Source of the DNA: Palsa-189 sp963803735
GTDB taxonomy: Bacteria; Acidobacteriota; Terriglobia; Acidiferrales; UBA7541
DNA length: 64,000 bases
Direction: 5' to 3'
Assembly: GCA_963803735.1 (NCBI GenBank)
Contig: CAWDNV010000001.1
Coordinates: 372,001-436,000, forward strand
Shown here: piece by piece, positions 8,566 to 17,100 of the stretch
Layout of the letters: each line of letters begins with the position of its first letter
Position numbering within the stretch: the first letter of the stretch is position 1
The notes under the pieces: model-generated
What the model saw: the letters and a program-made list of their open reading frames with translations, nothing else
Database searches by the model: none
What the model was told of the DNA's origin: nothing
Program-made: the position numbers and the translations under genes

Positions 8566-9641
8566 AGTACCCGCTCCGGGCACTAATCGCTGAGATCACT
8601 CATCGCTGCCCGCTACATTGCGTCTACTGTTCGAACCCGCTCGAGATGCAGCGCCGCTCCGACGAACTCTCGACCGCTGACTGGCTGTCAATTTTCCAGC
8701 AAGCCAGCGAAATGGGCGTTCTGCAGCTGCACCTCACGGGTGGCGAGCCTCTGGCGCGGCCCGATCTTACCGAACTCATTGGCGGAGCTCGCGCGGCGCA
8801 ACTTTATTCGAACCTTATTACCTCCGGAGTTGGTCTTGACGAACGCAGACTCGACCAACTCATCGAAGCCGGTCTCGATCACATTCAGCTAAGTTTTCAG
8901 GATAGCGAGGAAGTGCCGGCAAACGAGTTTGCCGGCACTCGCAGCCACGCGCTCAAACTGCGTATCTCGCAGATGATTCGCGAGCGGCGCGTCGCATTCA
9001 CGGTGAATATGGTGGTCCACCGGCGCAATCTCGATCGCCTCAGAGAAATGATTGCCTTCGCCGAAGAAAGCGGTGCACAAAAACTCGAAATCGCCAACGT
9101 GCAATATTACGGCTGGGCGCTGCGCAATCGAGAGGCACTATTGCCGACGCGGCAGCAGCTAGACCGATCGATCGAAATCGTGGAAGCCGCCCGCGAGCGG
9201 CTCAAAGGCAAGTTGCGCATCGATTTTGTTTTCCCCGACTACTATTCGAAGTACCCAAAGCCGTGCATGAACGGCTGGGGACATCAGCAGATGCTCATCG
9301 ATCCTGCGGGCCGCGTGCTGCCTTGCCATGCCGCTGCGGTAATTCCCGGCCTTGACTTGCCGAGCATCTGTCAGCACAAGTTGCAATGGATTTGGGAGGA
9401 CTCGCCGGCATTTAACCGCTTCCGCGACGAAACCTGGATGCCGGAGCCCTGCCGAAGCTGCGACCGCCGCACGCGCGACTTTGGTGGCTGCCGCTGCCAG
9501 GCCCTCCTGCTCGCGGGCGATGCCGCGGCCACCGACCCGGTTTGCATACTTGCGCCGCAGCACGCGGTGGTAGAAGAAATACTGCAGAACGTCAATCGGA
9601 GCGGTGCTCAAGAATGGGTTTACCGCATCGATCCCAGCTGA
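8562..9641 (+). CDS. pqqE: Radical SAM PqqA-modifying enzyme PqqE
   Basis: A 359-residue radical SAM/SPASM protein. The CxxxCxxC cluster ligands are C16, C20 and C23, followed by LTGGEPL. The C-terminal SPASM region carries 'PCMNGWG', 'LPCHAA', 'PCRSCDRR' and 'GGCRCQ' cysteines for the auxiliary clusters. It forms the carbon-carbon bond between the PqqA Glu and Tyr side chains. Last gene of the pqqABCDE operon; no pqqF or pqqG protease gene follows, and the next gene is convergent. Confidence 0.95.
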   Translation: MKYPLRALIAEITHRCPLHCVYCSNPLEMQRRSDELSTADWLSIFQQASEMGVLQLHLTGGEPLARPDLTELIGGARAAQLYSNLITSGVGLDERRLDQLIEAGLDHIQLSFQDSEEVPANEFAGTRSHALKLRISQMIRERRVAFTVNMVVHRRNLDRLREMIAFAEESGAQKLEIANVQYYGWALRNREALLPTRQQLDRSIEIVEAARERLKGKLRIDFVFPDYYSKYPKPCMNGWGHQQMLIDPAGRVLPCHAAAVIPGLDLPSICQHKLQWIWEDSPAFNRFRDETWMPEPCRSCDRRTRDFGGCRCQALLLAGDAAATDPVCILAPQHAVVEEILQNVNRSGAQEWVYRIDPS

Positions 9642-9689
9642 CCGATTCTCGTCAGATAAGACCATCCAGCGGCTTGCTCTTCTGCGGAT

Positions 9690-10211
9690 CTATTTCTGTA
9701 TCGGCACAAGAGCCGCTCCCGCCGGCTTCCACTTGCCGTTTTCCTTGGCGAACATCCGCAACACGCGGACTTCAACTTCGCTGATCTTGCCGTCGGCGCT
9801 TTGACGCTTCAGGCGCGTATGATCCGTGGCCAGCGCAAAGTTTCCGTAGACGGCCATAAGCTTGAAATCATCGGGGTAGGGTCCGACGCCCGGCGAGGGA
9901 TGTAGGGCGCGCTGCGCGGCAATCATCTGTGCCTTCGTTTGAACCTGGCCTTCCGGCGATATCTCGAAAAATTGGTTCGTCCAGTATTGGTTGCGGAATT
10001 CGATGCATTCCTTGTAGTCCTTGTGATAGGGACCGGCGCCAGAGCTGCACAGCCACTGCTGGTCGGCATCCCACAGCTCTTTTTCCAGCGCGGCGCGGTC
10101 TTCACCTTTGCCGGCCGGCACTTTTTTCGCGGGTTCCTGGCCTGGCGCGAGCGACGAAATCGCTAAAAGCGCTCCGAGAAATGACGCACGAGCCGCGAAA
10201 GTAGCTTTCAT
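9690..10211 (-). CDS. Secreted SnoaL/DUF4440-like protein
   Basis: A 173-residue protein with a signal peptide (FLGALLAISSLAPGQ) and an NTF2-like pattern: the helix 'DRAALEKELWDADQQWL', then 'FEISPEGQVQTKAQMIA' and 'VRVLRMFAKENGKWK'. Such alpha+beta barrels (SnoaL, DUF4440) bind or isomerise small ligands, but function here is unknown. The ATG at 10211 follows GAGGAGG by six bases; an ATG ten codons upstream was rejected. It is downstream of another secreted-protein gene on the same strand. Confidence 0.75.
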   Translation of the reverse strand: MKATFAARASFLGALLAISSLAPGQEPAKKVPAGKGEDRAALEKELWDADQQWLCSSGAGPYHKDYKECIEFRNQYWTNQFFEISPEGQVQTKAQMIAAQRALHPSPGVGPYPDDFKLMAVYGNFALATDHTRLKRQSADGKISEVEVRVLRMFAKENGKWKPAGAALVPIQK

Positions 10212-10286
10212 AAATGACCTCCTCGAATGGTGCGCTTCCACTACATTGAAAAGAGAGTGTAAGTCGCGTTGAATGCCAAGCGTCCG

Positions 10287-11138
10287 TTATTTCGTTTGGC
10301 TGCCGACCACCCGATTGTATTCTGCCGTCTCGGCCGGCGAACAGATCATCTCCCGAACGTCGAAATCTTCACCCAGCAACCTGAATGGGAACTTGTCCAG
10401 CGCCACCCACGGCTTTGTGTACATCTTCGGATCTTCGATGGTCACCGTGAGCTCCAGGTTATCGTGGTCCACGCGATGAAAGCGTTCTTCTATTCGAAGA
10501 TCACTGCTGTGAGGCCGCCCGGCTTTGTCCACCCAGGTCCTTTCATCGGTGCCAATCGTATTAACAACAAACGTCGTGTCGTCTACCCACTTGCCAACTG
10601 AATATCCGAACCACCGCGGCTCCGGATCTTTCGGAAATTCCCGGCCATCCGTCCAGATTACGCGCCAGATTTTGTTGAACTCGTAGAGCATCACCACTTT
10701 CGACGGCGTCTGCAGGATTTGCGTCTGCCGAAGCTCATACAGATCTTCGCGCGGCATACCTTGGGGGTTGCAGAAGAAAACGGGGTCATCGATGTCTGCG
10801 GGCAGCACTTCTCGATTGCCATTTCCGGGCTTCGAGTGATTCATCAGTTCGAGACCCTGCGCGGTGTAGGGAGGCTCATGCTTGCCATCGGCGGGCATCG
10901 CCTTCGAGCCTGTCCCCTGAATACCATCGCTGGGACCGTTAGCTGGCTCCCAGGTACCGGAAATGTCGTGACGCGGCGCCGGCCCAGGCTGTGCTTTGGT
11001 GGAACTCGCTACGGGCCGGTCCCAACCATCGGGAGCATGAGGCGGCGTCGTCTGCGAATGCGCGGACTGCAGACCCCAAATCGTGAAGGTGAAGAGCGCA
11101 AATAATGAAATCGTCCGCCTCACCATGCGTTTTGACAT
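10287..11138 (-). CDS. Secreted protein of unassigned acidobacterial family (paralogue of the gene at 62780-63463)
   Basis: A 283-residue exported protein (signal peptide ISLFALFTFTIWGLQSAHSQ) with a 'DISGTWEP' strand near residue 58. I do not recognise a functional family. It shares a long motif series with the protein encoded at 62780-63463: C-x-P-x-G-x-P-R, QTP(S/T)xVV, PKDxxP, SVGKWxxDT, TIG, TWxDxxGxPHS, DHDxL and a YTKP element, ending with a conserved Cys. GGAGG precedes the ATG by four bases. The conserved D, H and C residues could form an active or metal site, which is inference. Confidence 0.75.
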   Translation of the reverse strand: MSKRMVRRTISLFALFTFTIWGLQSAHSQTTPPHAPDGWDRPVASSTKAQPGPAPRHDISGTWEPANGPSDGIQGTGSKAMPADGKHEPPYTAQGLELMNHSKPGNGNREVLPADIDDPVFFCNPQGMPREDLYELRQTQILQTPSKVVMLYEFNKIWRVIWTDGREFPKDPEPRWFGYSVGKWVDDTTFVVNTIGTDERTWVDKAGRPHSSDLRIEERFHRVDHDNLELTVTIEDPKMYTKPWVALDKFPFRLLGEDFDVREMICSPAETAEYNRVVGSQTK

Positions 11139-11211
11139 AGCGCCTCCCTAAGTAGAAAGGACTAAAATCGTGAGCCGATTGTGCGCCACTATACCGTGAT
11201 TGGGTGAGACG

Positions 11212-12189
11212 ATGATACTCGCAGTTTCGTTCGAAGCTAAGGATCCGCACAGAAAGATCATTTCGGAGACGCTCGACAACATCGCTGATATTCGGTATCT
11301 CACCGGTTTGAAAGCCGCCGAGCTGCACGAGATTTTGAGCCGTACAGACGTTTTGCTGGCAAGGAATACCGCCAAGGAGCTTCGACCAGAAGAATTGCCG
11401 CTGCTGCGCAAGGCGCGGCTGATCCAATTTTTGAGCGCCGGTATCGACTACATTCCCCTCAATAACCTGCCTCCAGAAATACCTTTGGCCGGCAATGGAG
11501 GAGCATACGCGCAGCAAATGAGTGAGCATGCGCTTGCCATGGCGCTCGCGGCTGCGAAGCGTCTTCTCATCGAGCATCAGAGTCTTTCGCGCGGTCAATT
11601 CAATCAATTCACGCCCAACAAAGTCCTCGCGGGGAAAATCTGCGGCTTTTTCGGCTTCGGCGGTTACGGCGTTGCGACGGCCCGGCTGATGCGCTGCCTG
11701 GGAATGCGCATCCACGCGATCAACCGTCGCGGAGCGGCAGACGAACCGGTGGACTGGATCGGCCGGCCCGATCAACTTTACGAATTGATGGCGGCCTCGG
11801 ACGTGTTGGTTATCAGTGCTCCTCTCACGCGGGTTACGCAGGGCGCGATCGGCGAAAGGGAACTATCGCTGATGAAAGATGACGCCATTCTGGTTAATCT
11901 CGCGCGCGGTGAAATCATCGACGAGGTTGCGCTTTACGACCACCTGAAAGCTAAGCCTCAGTTCACCGCATGTATTGACGCATGGTGGATTGAGCCCGTA
12001 CGTCACGGTGAGTTCCGCATGAATCGGCCTTTCATGGAGTTGCCGAACGTAATCGGCTCTCCGCACAATTCTGCATCGGTTGCGAATGCGTTCGAAGTCG
12101 CGTTACGCCACGCCGTCGCCAATTGCCGGCGTGCCCTACTGGGCGAAAGGCCTTTGCATCTGATCACGCCTGAAGAAAGGATGAGCTGA
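11212..12189 (+). CDS. D-isomer-specific 2-hydroxyacid dehydrogenase
   Basis: A 325-residue NAD(P)-dependent dehydrogenase. The Rossmann motif is GFFGFGGYG and the catalytic Arg, Glu and His are seen in LARGEIID, WWIEP and SPHNS. It should interconvert a 2-keto acid and a D-2-hydroxy acid; substrate unknown. GGGTGAG lies just upstream of the ATG at 11212; an in-frame TTG four codons earlier is less likely. It stands alone, divergent from the secreted-protein gene on its left. Confidence 0.88.
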   Translation: MILAVSFEAKDPHRKIISETLDNIADIRYLTGLKAAELHEILSRTDVLLARNTAKELRPEELPLLRKARLIQFLSAGIDYIPLNNLPPEIPLAGNGGAYAQQMSEHALAMALAAAKRLLIEHQSLSRGQFNQFTPNKVLAGKICGFFGFGGYGVATARLMRCLGMRIHAINRRGAADEPVDWIGRPDQLYELMAASDVLVISAPLTRVTQGAIGERELSLMKDDAILVNLARGEIIDEVALYDHLKAKPQFTACIDAWWIEPVRHGEFRMNRPFMELPNVIGSPHNSASVANAFEVALRHAVANCRRALLGERPLHLITPEERMS

Positions 12190-12335
12190 AGCCATCAGCG
12201 AATAGTGGCGCCCTCCTGCGTGTTTCTATGCGCCGTTCCGCCGCCACGCCGCTGCGCAAAATCCATTGACCAGGCTCCCTGAACACCACCATAATCCGGC
12301 GCACATAGCACGTCAGAGTTCTTAGGAGGTTCCCC

Positions 12336-13463
12336 ATGAAAGAAAAATTGACGCGGCGCGAAATGGTTGCGCGCACTGCATGGATCGGCGCTGCTTCCGC
12401 GTTAGCGGGAGTCGGCGGTCTCGAGGCTCTCCTGGGTCAGGCGGGGCAGCGTGTGGACGAATCCTCCAGCCGAATGGGCTGGCCATCAGTCACGCCGCTT
12501 CCGCCGGTGAACGACAAATATCCTGTGATGCCGGCATGGAAAACTGATCTGCGACAACTGGCGCCCAACGTTTACGTTTATCAGCAGCAGGGAGGCACAG
12601 GTTTTCCTAACGCCGGAATCTCTAATGCCGGTCTGTTTGTCGGAGAGGATTGGTCAGTAGCGCTGGATGCTCTTGGCTTTCCGCTGCAGACCAAAGCCTT
12701 TCTGGCCGCGGCAAAGAAGACCACGGGCGGCAAGCCCATTGCGCAGCTGATCAACACGCACCACCACGGAGATCACGTTGCTGGCAACCAATTTTTCCTG
12801 CCGGCTCAAATTCTCAGTCACCCGTACTGCCGCCAGGAAGTCTTGAAGGCCGTCTCCGCTACTCCGAAGTCATGGCCGAAGCAGGAAGGTGTGGCTGACG
12901 GAACCGAAGTACGCAAGCTCACGCCACCAAGCGTCACCTTCGAAGACAACCTAATCTACAACATCGGCGGCAACGTCGTCGAATTCCGCTTCGCTGGTCC
13001 CGCGCACACTTGGGGAGACATCACTGCCTATTTGCCGCAGCATAAGATCCTTTTCGCGGGCGACCTGGCTTTTTTCCATCTTGTGCCCTATGCCCACAAT
13101 GGCTACATCACCAAATGGCTAGAGTCAGTGGACAAAATCATGAAGATGGACGTGGACACGATTGTGCCTGGCCACGGCCCCGTCGGCGCCAAGAAAGATT
13201 TGGCGGAGATGGCCGAATATTTCCGCTTCCTCAAGGTGGAGGCCAAAAAACGCTATGACGCGGGTATGAGCGCCGGCGTAGCAGCCGCGGATATCAAGAT
13301 GGGCAAGTTTGACAACTGGATGGGCCCAGAACGAATCGTGATGAATACCGTCCGCCTTTACGACGAATTCAAGGGCACGCTGACGCCGGATATCGATAAC
13401 GAGGGCACCAAGCGCGCTATCGCAGAGTACGATTCGATCAAAGCCAAAAAGCAGTCGACGTAA
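12336..13463 (+). CDS. Exported metallo-beta-lactamase-fold hydrolase
   Basis: A 375-residue protein with an N-terminal twin-arginine-like signal (RREMVARTAWIGAASALAG). The zinc site is THHHGDHVAGN near residue 141, with later ligands in GPAHTWGD, FAGDLAF and VPGHGP. This is a metallo-beta-lactamase-like hydrolase of the SoxH/hydroxyacylglutathione hydrolase-like type; the substrate is not determined. AGGAGG precedes the ATG by eight bases. The next gene starts 20 bases after its stop and a third follows closely, so the three likely form one operon of exported proteins. Confidence 0.87.
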   Translation: MKEKLTRREMVARTAWIGAASALAGVGGLEALLGQAGQRVDESSSRMGWPSVTPLPPVNDKYPVMPAWKTDLRQLAPNVYVYQQQGGTGFPNAGISNAGLFVGEDWSVALDALGFPLQTKAFLAAAKKTTGGKPIAQLINTHHHGDHVAGNQFFLPAQILSHPYCRQEVLKAVSATPKSWPKQEGVADGTEVRKLTPPSVTFEDNLIYNIGGNVVEFRFAGPAHTWGDITAYLPQHKILFAGDLAFFHLVPYAHNGYITKWLESVDKIMKMDVDTIVPGHGPVGAKKDLAEMAEYFRFLKVEAKKRYDAGMSAGVAAADIKMGKFDNWMGPERIVMNTVRLYDEFKGTLTPDIDNEGTKRAIAEYDSIKAKKQST

Positions 13464-13482
13464 GAGGCGAAAGGAGATCCCA

Positions 13483-13947
13483 ATGGAAACGGTCATTTCC
13501 AATCTTGTGACACGTTTCGAAAAAGGCGCACTCACGCGGCGAGAATTAATCCAGGGATTGGCGATGCTGACGGCTGCGAGCGGAACAGCCGTGGCCGGCC
13601 TTCAAGACTCCGGTTTCAAAGGTGTAAAAATCGATCATGTCAGCATTCAGGTCACCGATTTACAACGCTCCATCGATTTTTATCGGAAGCTTTTCGGTTT
13701 TACCGTGGTGAGCGAAGACAAAAGCAACGAAATCGTGCGCCTCGGGATTACCAAGACGCTGGTTTCCCTTCACCACAAGAGCCCTACAGGTATCGTGGAC
13801 CATTTCGCGATTGGCGTTGACCATTTTGACAAGGAATCGGTTACTCGCGAGTTGAAGTTGCACGGGGCGAGCCCCGAAGAGAACGTGGACGCGGGTTTTC
13901 ACGTCAAGGATCCGGAAGGGCTCAACGTGCAGATCGTTCAGGGCTGA
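13483..13947 (+). CDS. Exported VOC (glyoxalase-like) family protein
   Basis: A 154-residue protein: a Tat-like leader (TRRELIQGLAMLTAASGTAVAG) followed by one vicinal-oxygen-chelate domain with 'IDHVSIQVTDLQRSIDFYRK' and 'GFHVKDPEGLNVQIVQ'. VOC proteins bind a divalent metal and act as isomerases, dioxygenases or binding proteins. A single VOC module usually dimerises. AAGGAG precedes the ATG. It lies between two metallo-beta-lactamase genes on the same strand; pairing of glyoxalase I-like and II-like folds is suggestive but unproven. Confidence 0.85.
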   Translation: METVISNLVTRFEKGALTRRELIQGLAMLTAASGTAVAGLQDSGFKGVKIDHVSIQVTDLQRSIDFYRKLFGFTVVSEDKSNEIVRLGITKTLVSLHHKSPTGIVDHFAIGVDHFDKESVTRELKLHGASPEENVDAGFHVKDPEGLNVQIVQG

Positions 13948-13997
13948 CCAGCAGAGCGAGTCGCTGATCGCAATCTGAACCGAGAGGTATAAAACCA

Positions 13998-14933
13998 ATG
14001 TCACCGCACAAAGCGTATCTTTGCAGGCGCATTGCGTCTGCCTTACTGCTTGCCGTCGCGCTGCTGGTAGCGAGCGGCGCAGTAAGGGAATCAGCCCAGG
14101 CGAAAGGCGCCGCGCAAACAACCCATCATGCTCCCGCGCCGGCATCGCTCAGACTCTACATCTTTGACTGTGGCAAATTAAAAATTGCAGATACGACGGT
14201 GTACGGCTTCACGCCCAGCCAACTCGCCGCGGCCGAAATGGCCGTGCCCTGCTTTTTGATTGCGCATCCGAAAGGCACTCTCATGTGGGAGACGGGCGTG
14301 ATACCGGATGGAGCCCTTAGTCCGGGGAAGGGTGCGACCAAGGCCGCTCCTGGTAGCGTGAACCCGTCCGTTGCTACAGTGACCAAGCCGTTGAAGGCGC
14401 AACTGGCTCAAGCTGGATATGCGCCGACCGACATTACCTACCTGGCGCTTTCGCATTGCCATTGGGATCACACCGCCAACGCCAACACTTTCGCTGGCGC
14501 CACATGGCTCGTACGGCAGGAAGACCGCGATGCGATGTTTGCTCAACCGCCCGCATTTTCGCGCTGCCTCACGCCAGAAACCTTCAGCGCGCTCCAGAAG
14601 AGCAAGACCGTGGTCCTGAAGAATGACGAATACGACGTTTTTGGTGACGCAACGGTGATCCTTAAGTCCGCTCCGGGGCATACGCCCGGCCATCAGGTCC
14701 TCTTTTTGAGATTACGCAAAACGGGACCGATCGTGCTCTCCGGCGATCTCTATCATTACCCTGAGGAGCGTGTGCAACACCAGGTGCCGAAAACGGACTT
14801 CAATCGCGAACAAACCGCCGCCAGCCGCGCTTTGGTTGAAGCTTTTCTGAAGAAAACCGGCGCGCAACTGTGGATTCAGCACGATCTCAAAGCGAACGAC
14901 AAACTCAAGAAGGCTCCGGCGTATTACGACTGA
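13998..14933 (+). CDS. Exported metallo-beta-lactamase hydrolase, AHL-lactonase-like
   Basis: A 311-residue protein with signal peptide (ALLLAVALLVASGAV) and the motif SHCHWDHTANANTF, a variant of the HxHxDH zinc site, plus APGHTPGHQV and LSGDLYHY. The 'DCGKLKI' opening and overall pattern resemble the N-acyl-homoserine lactonase (AttM/AiiB) branch. Activity on acyl-homoserine lactones or other lactones is inference from family. GAGAGG lies upstream of the ATG. It is third in the run of exported genes starting at 12336. Confidence 0.83.
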   Translation: MSPHKAYLCRRIASALLLAVALLVASGAVRESAQAKGAAQTTHHAPAPASLRLYIFDCGKLKIADTTVYGFTPSQLAAAEMAVPCFLIAHPKGTLMWETGVIPDGALSPGKGATKAAPGSVNPSVATVTKPLKAQLAQAGYAPTDITYLALSHCHWDHTANANTFAGATWLVRQEDRDAMFAQPPAFSRCLTPETFSALQKSKTVVLKNDEYDVFGDATVILKSAPGHTPGHQVLFLRLRKTGPIVLSGDLYHYPEERVQHQVPKTDFNREQTAASRALVEAFLKKTGAQLWIQHDLKANDKLKKAPAYYD

Positions 14934-14968
14934 GCCTAACGAGGCTGGTAAGTAGGGCGTCACGCAGC

Positions 14969-15607
14969 TTATCGGCGCACTAGCGGCCCGTCGTTAGATT
15001 GACGAAAGGCCCCACACAGGCGGGGATCATTTTTCTTCTCCGCTTTGTGCAGGAGTTCGCGTGATTTCTGTTCATCCAGCGGGACTCCCTTGCCATATGC
15101 ATACAGGTAACCAAGGGCTGCGACGGCCGTCGGACATCCCACGTCAGCGGCCTCGCTGATCCAATGTGCGGCGTCTTCATCACTTCGCTCAACGCCCGCG
15201 CCGCGAAGGTAAAGAGTTCCCAAATTGAATTGCGCCCGAGCGAAACCGGAGACCGCAGCTCGCAGATACCACTTAGCCGCTTCAACGGGGTTTTCGGGGC
15301 CAATGCTGCCGATTTCATACAAATATCCGAGGTTGGTCTGAGCTTCCGGATCGCCTCGGTCGGCGGCTATTCGGTACCAGTGCATTGCCTCTTCGAGATC
15401 CTTCTCCACGCCTTGCCCGAATTCGAAAGCCATTCCGAGCAGAAGCTGAGCCCGAGTGTCTCCTCCGAGCGCTTTTCTGCTCAATGCGTCTACCTGAGGA
15501 TTCACATTTACCGGGTTTGCCTGCGGGCTGAGAGTCTGGCCGGATGCGGGATGTGATACGAACGTAGCGAGCGCGATAACCGAGACGAGAACGTTAAACC
15601 TGCTCAT
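14969..15607 (-). CDS. Secreted Sel1-repeat protein
   Basis: A 212-residue protein with signal peptide (VLVSVIALATFVSHPASGQ) and about four Sel1 (TPR-like) repeats, for example 'AQLLLGMAFEFGQGVEKDLE', 'AQTNLGYLYEIG' and 'AQFNLGTLYLRGAGVE'. Sel1 solenoids bind proteins, often in envelope or signalling roles. GGAGG lies 11 bases from the ATG. It converges with the metallo-beta-lactamase gene on its left. Confidence 0.85.
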   Translation of the reverse strand: MSRFNVLVSVIALATFVSHPASGQTLSPQANPVNVNPQVDALSRKALGGDTRAQLLLGMAFEFGQGVEKDLEEAMHWYRIAADRGDPEAQTNLGYLYEIGSIGPENPVEAAKWYLRAAVSGFARAQFNLGTLYLRGAGVERSDEDAAHWISEAADVGCPTAVAALGYLYAYGKGVPLDEQKSRELLHKAEKKNDPRLCGAFRQSNDGPLVRR

Positions 15608-16018
15608 CTGACTATTAACCTCCAGCTTCCACCCCTATCCGTCCGCAATGCAGCCGATGACGGCACAGTCGGCCAAAATCCCTCACTTTTTGTTGCAATC
15701 GCGGAGTCCCTCAAGTTGGAACCAGATTCCCACAGTTGTAACAGAACAGCAACATTATGTTCACACTGTGTTAACAATTCGTCTGGATTAACCCTACTTA
15801 GCCGCCCTCTCCAACACTCATTTGTTGGATGTGCTCCGTATATAAGCAGGACAGCAGTGCGAGGCGTAACGCGCCTCGAATAGCGTTCAAAAGATCTGTC
15901 TAAATAATGAACCTTCGTCTGCTACGGTTTATTCCGGTGAAGATTGCGGGTTTAGGATTAGGAGGGTTAGTTTTCTCGCTATGCGGCCGAACGGTGGCAG
16001 AACGAGGCACGTGCCGCT
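15608..16018. other. Intergenic region with AT-rich segment
   Basis: About 410 bases upstream of the Sel1 gene and downstream of the phosphatase gene. The segment 15715-15800 is AT-richer than its surroundings and probably holds the Sel1 promoter. A 47-codon frame starting at 15907 with a hydrophobic stretch is not supported well enough to call. Confidence 0.4.
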
Positions 16019-17041
16019 TTAATTCGCGCGAACCTCGAATTCATCTTTAGCTTCCCATTTCCCGGCAGTGGGATCCGGAAGCCGGAACATGGTCCCGCGC
16101 AAGAAATGTCCTTCCAACACGAATTTCACATAGTGATAATTTGGGAAATCCGAACCCTGATAGAGATCGAGCGGAGTGCGATCGAGGGGGTGGGGCGCCG
16201 CACCCCCGCCGCCGGACACAAGATAGAGCACTCCATCCTGCATGAAGCGTTCGTAATTGTGAATGTGGCCCGCAGCGACGATGAATCTAGCTCGACTGGT
16301 CGCAGCGCAACTTTTCAGAAGTTGCGCCAAAGCGATCTCATTGGGCCGGGGATTGTGGTCCACGATAAACCGGCTCTGAATGTCAGCCACCGGGGGGTGG
16401 TGCACTGTAATCAGCACGAATTCAATCTCGGGAGGCAGTGAGGCGATCTGGCTCTCCAGCCAGCGTCGTTGGTCGCTTCCGGGCAACAAAGAATCGTCGC
16501 TGTCGAGCGCGATGATCCAAATTTTTAATCCCAAACGGGCCGAGTACCATCGCCGCCCTTTGACCTTTGGAAATGCTGTCCACCAGTTCGCCAGACATTG
16601 CGGTACTTCGCAGTTGGCAAACTCATGGTTCCCCAGCGCAGGAAATATACGCAAATTCGCGTTCCGCCAAACCTGGGTTTCAGCGCGATAGACTTCGTAG
16701 TCCTTTGCGTTTCCGCCGTGCCAGGGCACGTCGCCATTCAGTAGGATCGCGTCCGGCTTTTCTTCCGCAACGCGCTGGACAAGCGCACGTCGCACAGTCG
16801 GATTCGTCGCAGTCACGTTTGTGGGATCGGTAAAGCGCATGTCGCCGTAAGCCACTAGGGTTAGCGGCGAATGCAAATCTTGCTGGTTGATAGAGAAGGT
16901 CGGCCCAGACGAATCGCGCGCAATGCTCGCCGCGTCACCGGACCCTGATCCGCGTCCCTGGCCGCGGCTCGTTCCCGAAGCTACAAGGAACAAGCTGGCG
17001 GCAATCAAAATCATGCAGGTGAGTCTCGCGTTTGAACGCAC
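16019..17041 (-). CDS. Secreted metallophosphoesterase (purple acid phosphatase-like)
   Basis: A 340-residue exported protein (signal peptide MILIAASLFLVASGTSRG) with the calcineurin-like order of metal motifs: YGDMRF, LNGDVPW, LGNHEF, TVHHPP and AGHIHNYERF. It should hydrolyse phosphate esters in the periplasm or outside, with a dinuclear metal centre. The start is GTG behind GGAGG at four-base spacing. A glycine-rich segment follows the signal peptide. It is followed on the same strand by no close gene; the TonB receptor gene upstream ends 59 bases away, so co-transcription is possible. Confidence 0.88.
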   Translation of the reverse strand: MRSNARLTCMILIAASLFLVASGTSRGQGRGSGSGDAASIARDSSGPTFSINQQDLHSPLTLVAYGDMRFTDPTNVTATNPTVRRALVQRVAEEKPDAILLNGDVPWHGGNAKDYEVYRAETQVWRNANLRIFPALGNHEFANCEVPQCLANWWTAFPKVKGRRWYSARLGLKIWIIALDSDDSLLPGSDQRRWLESQIASLPPEIEFVLITVHHPPVADIQSRFIVDHNPRPNEIALAQLLKSCAATSRARFIVAAGHIHNYERFMQDGVLYLVSGGGGAAPHPLDRTPLDLYQGSDFPNYHYVKFVLEGHFLRGTMFRLPDPTAGKWEAKDEFEVRAN

Positions 17042-17100
17042 AGATCCTCCACCTACATTGTAAGCGGCCCGAAGCCGCTACAGAGCTGAGGCGGCCTCGT

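Noticed and set aside
15907..16047. Short frame with hydrophobic stretch upstream of the phosphatase 3' end
   Set aside because: It overlaps the convergent gene, has no clear ribosome binding site, and is too short to judge.
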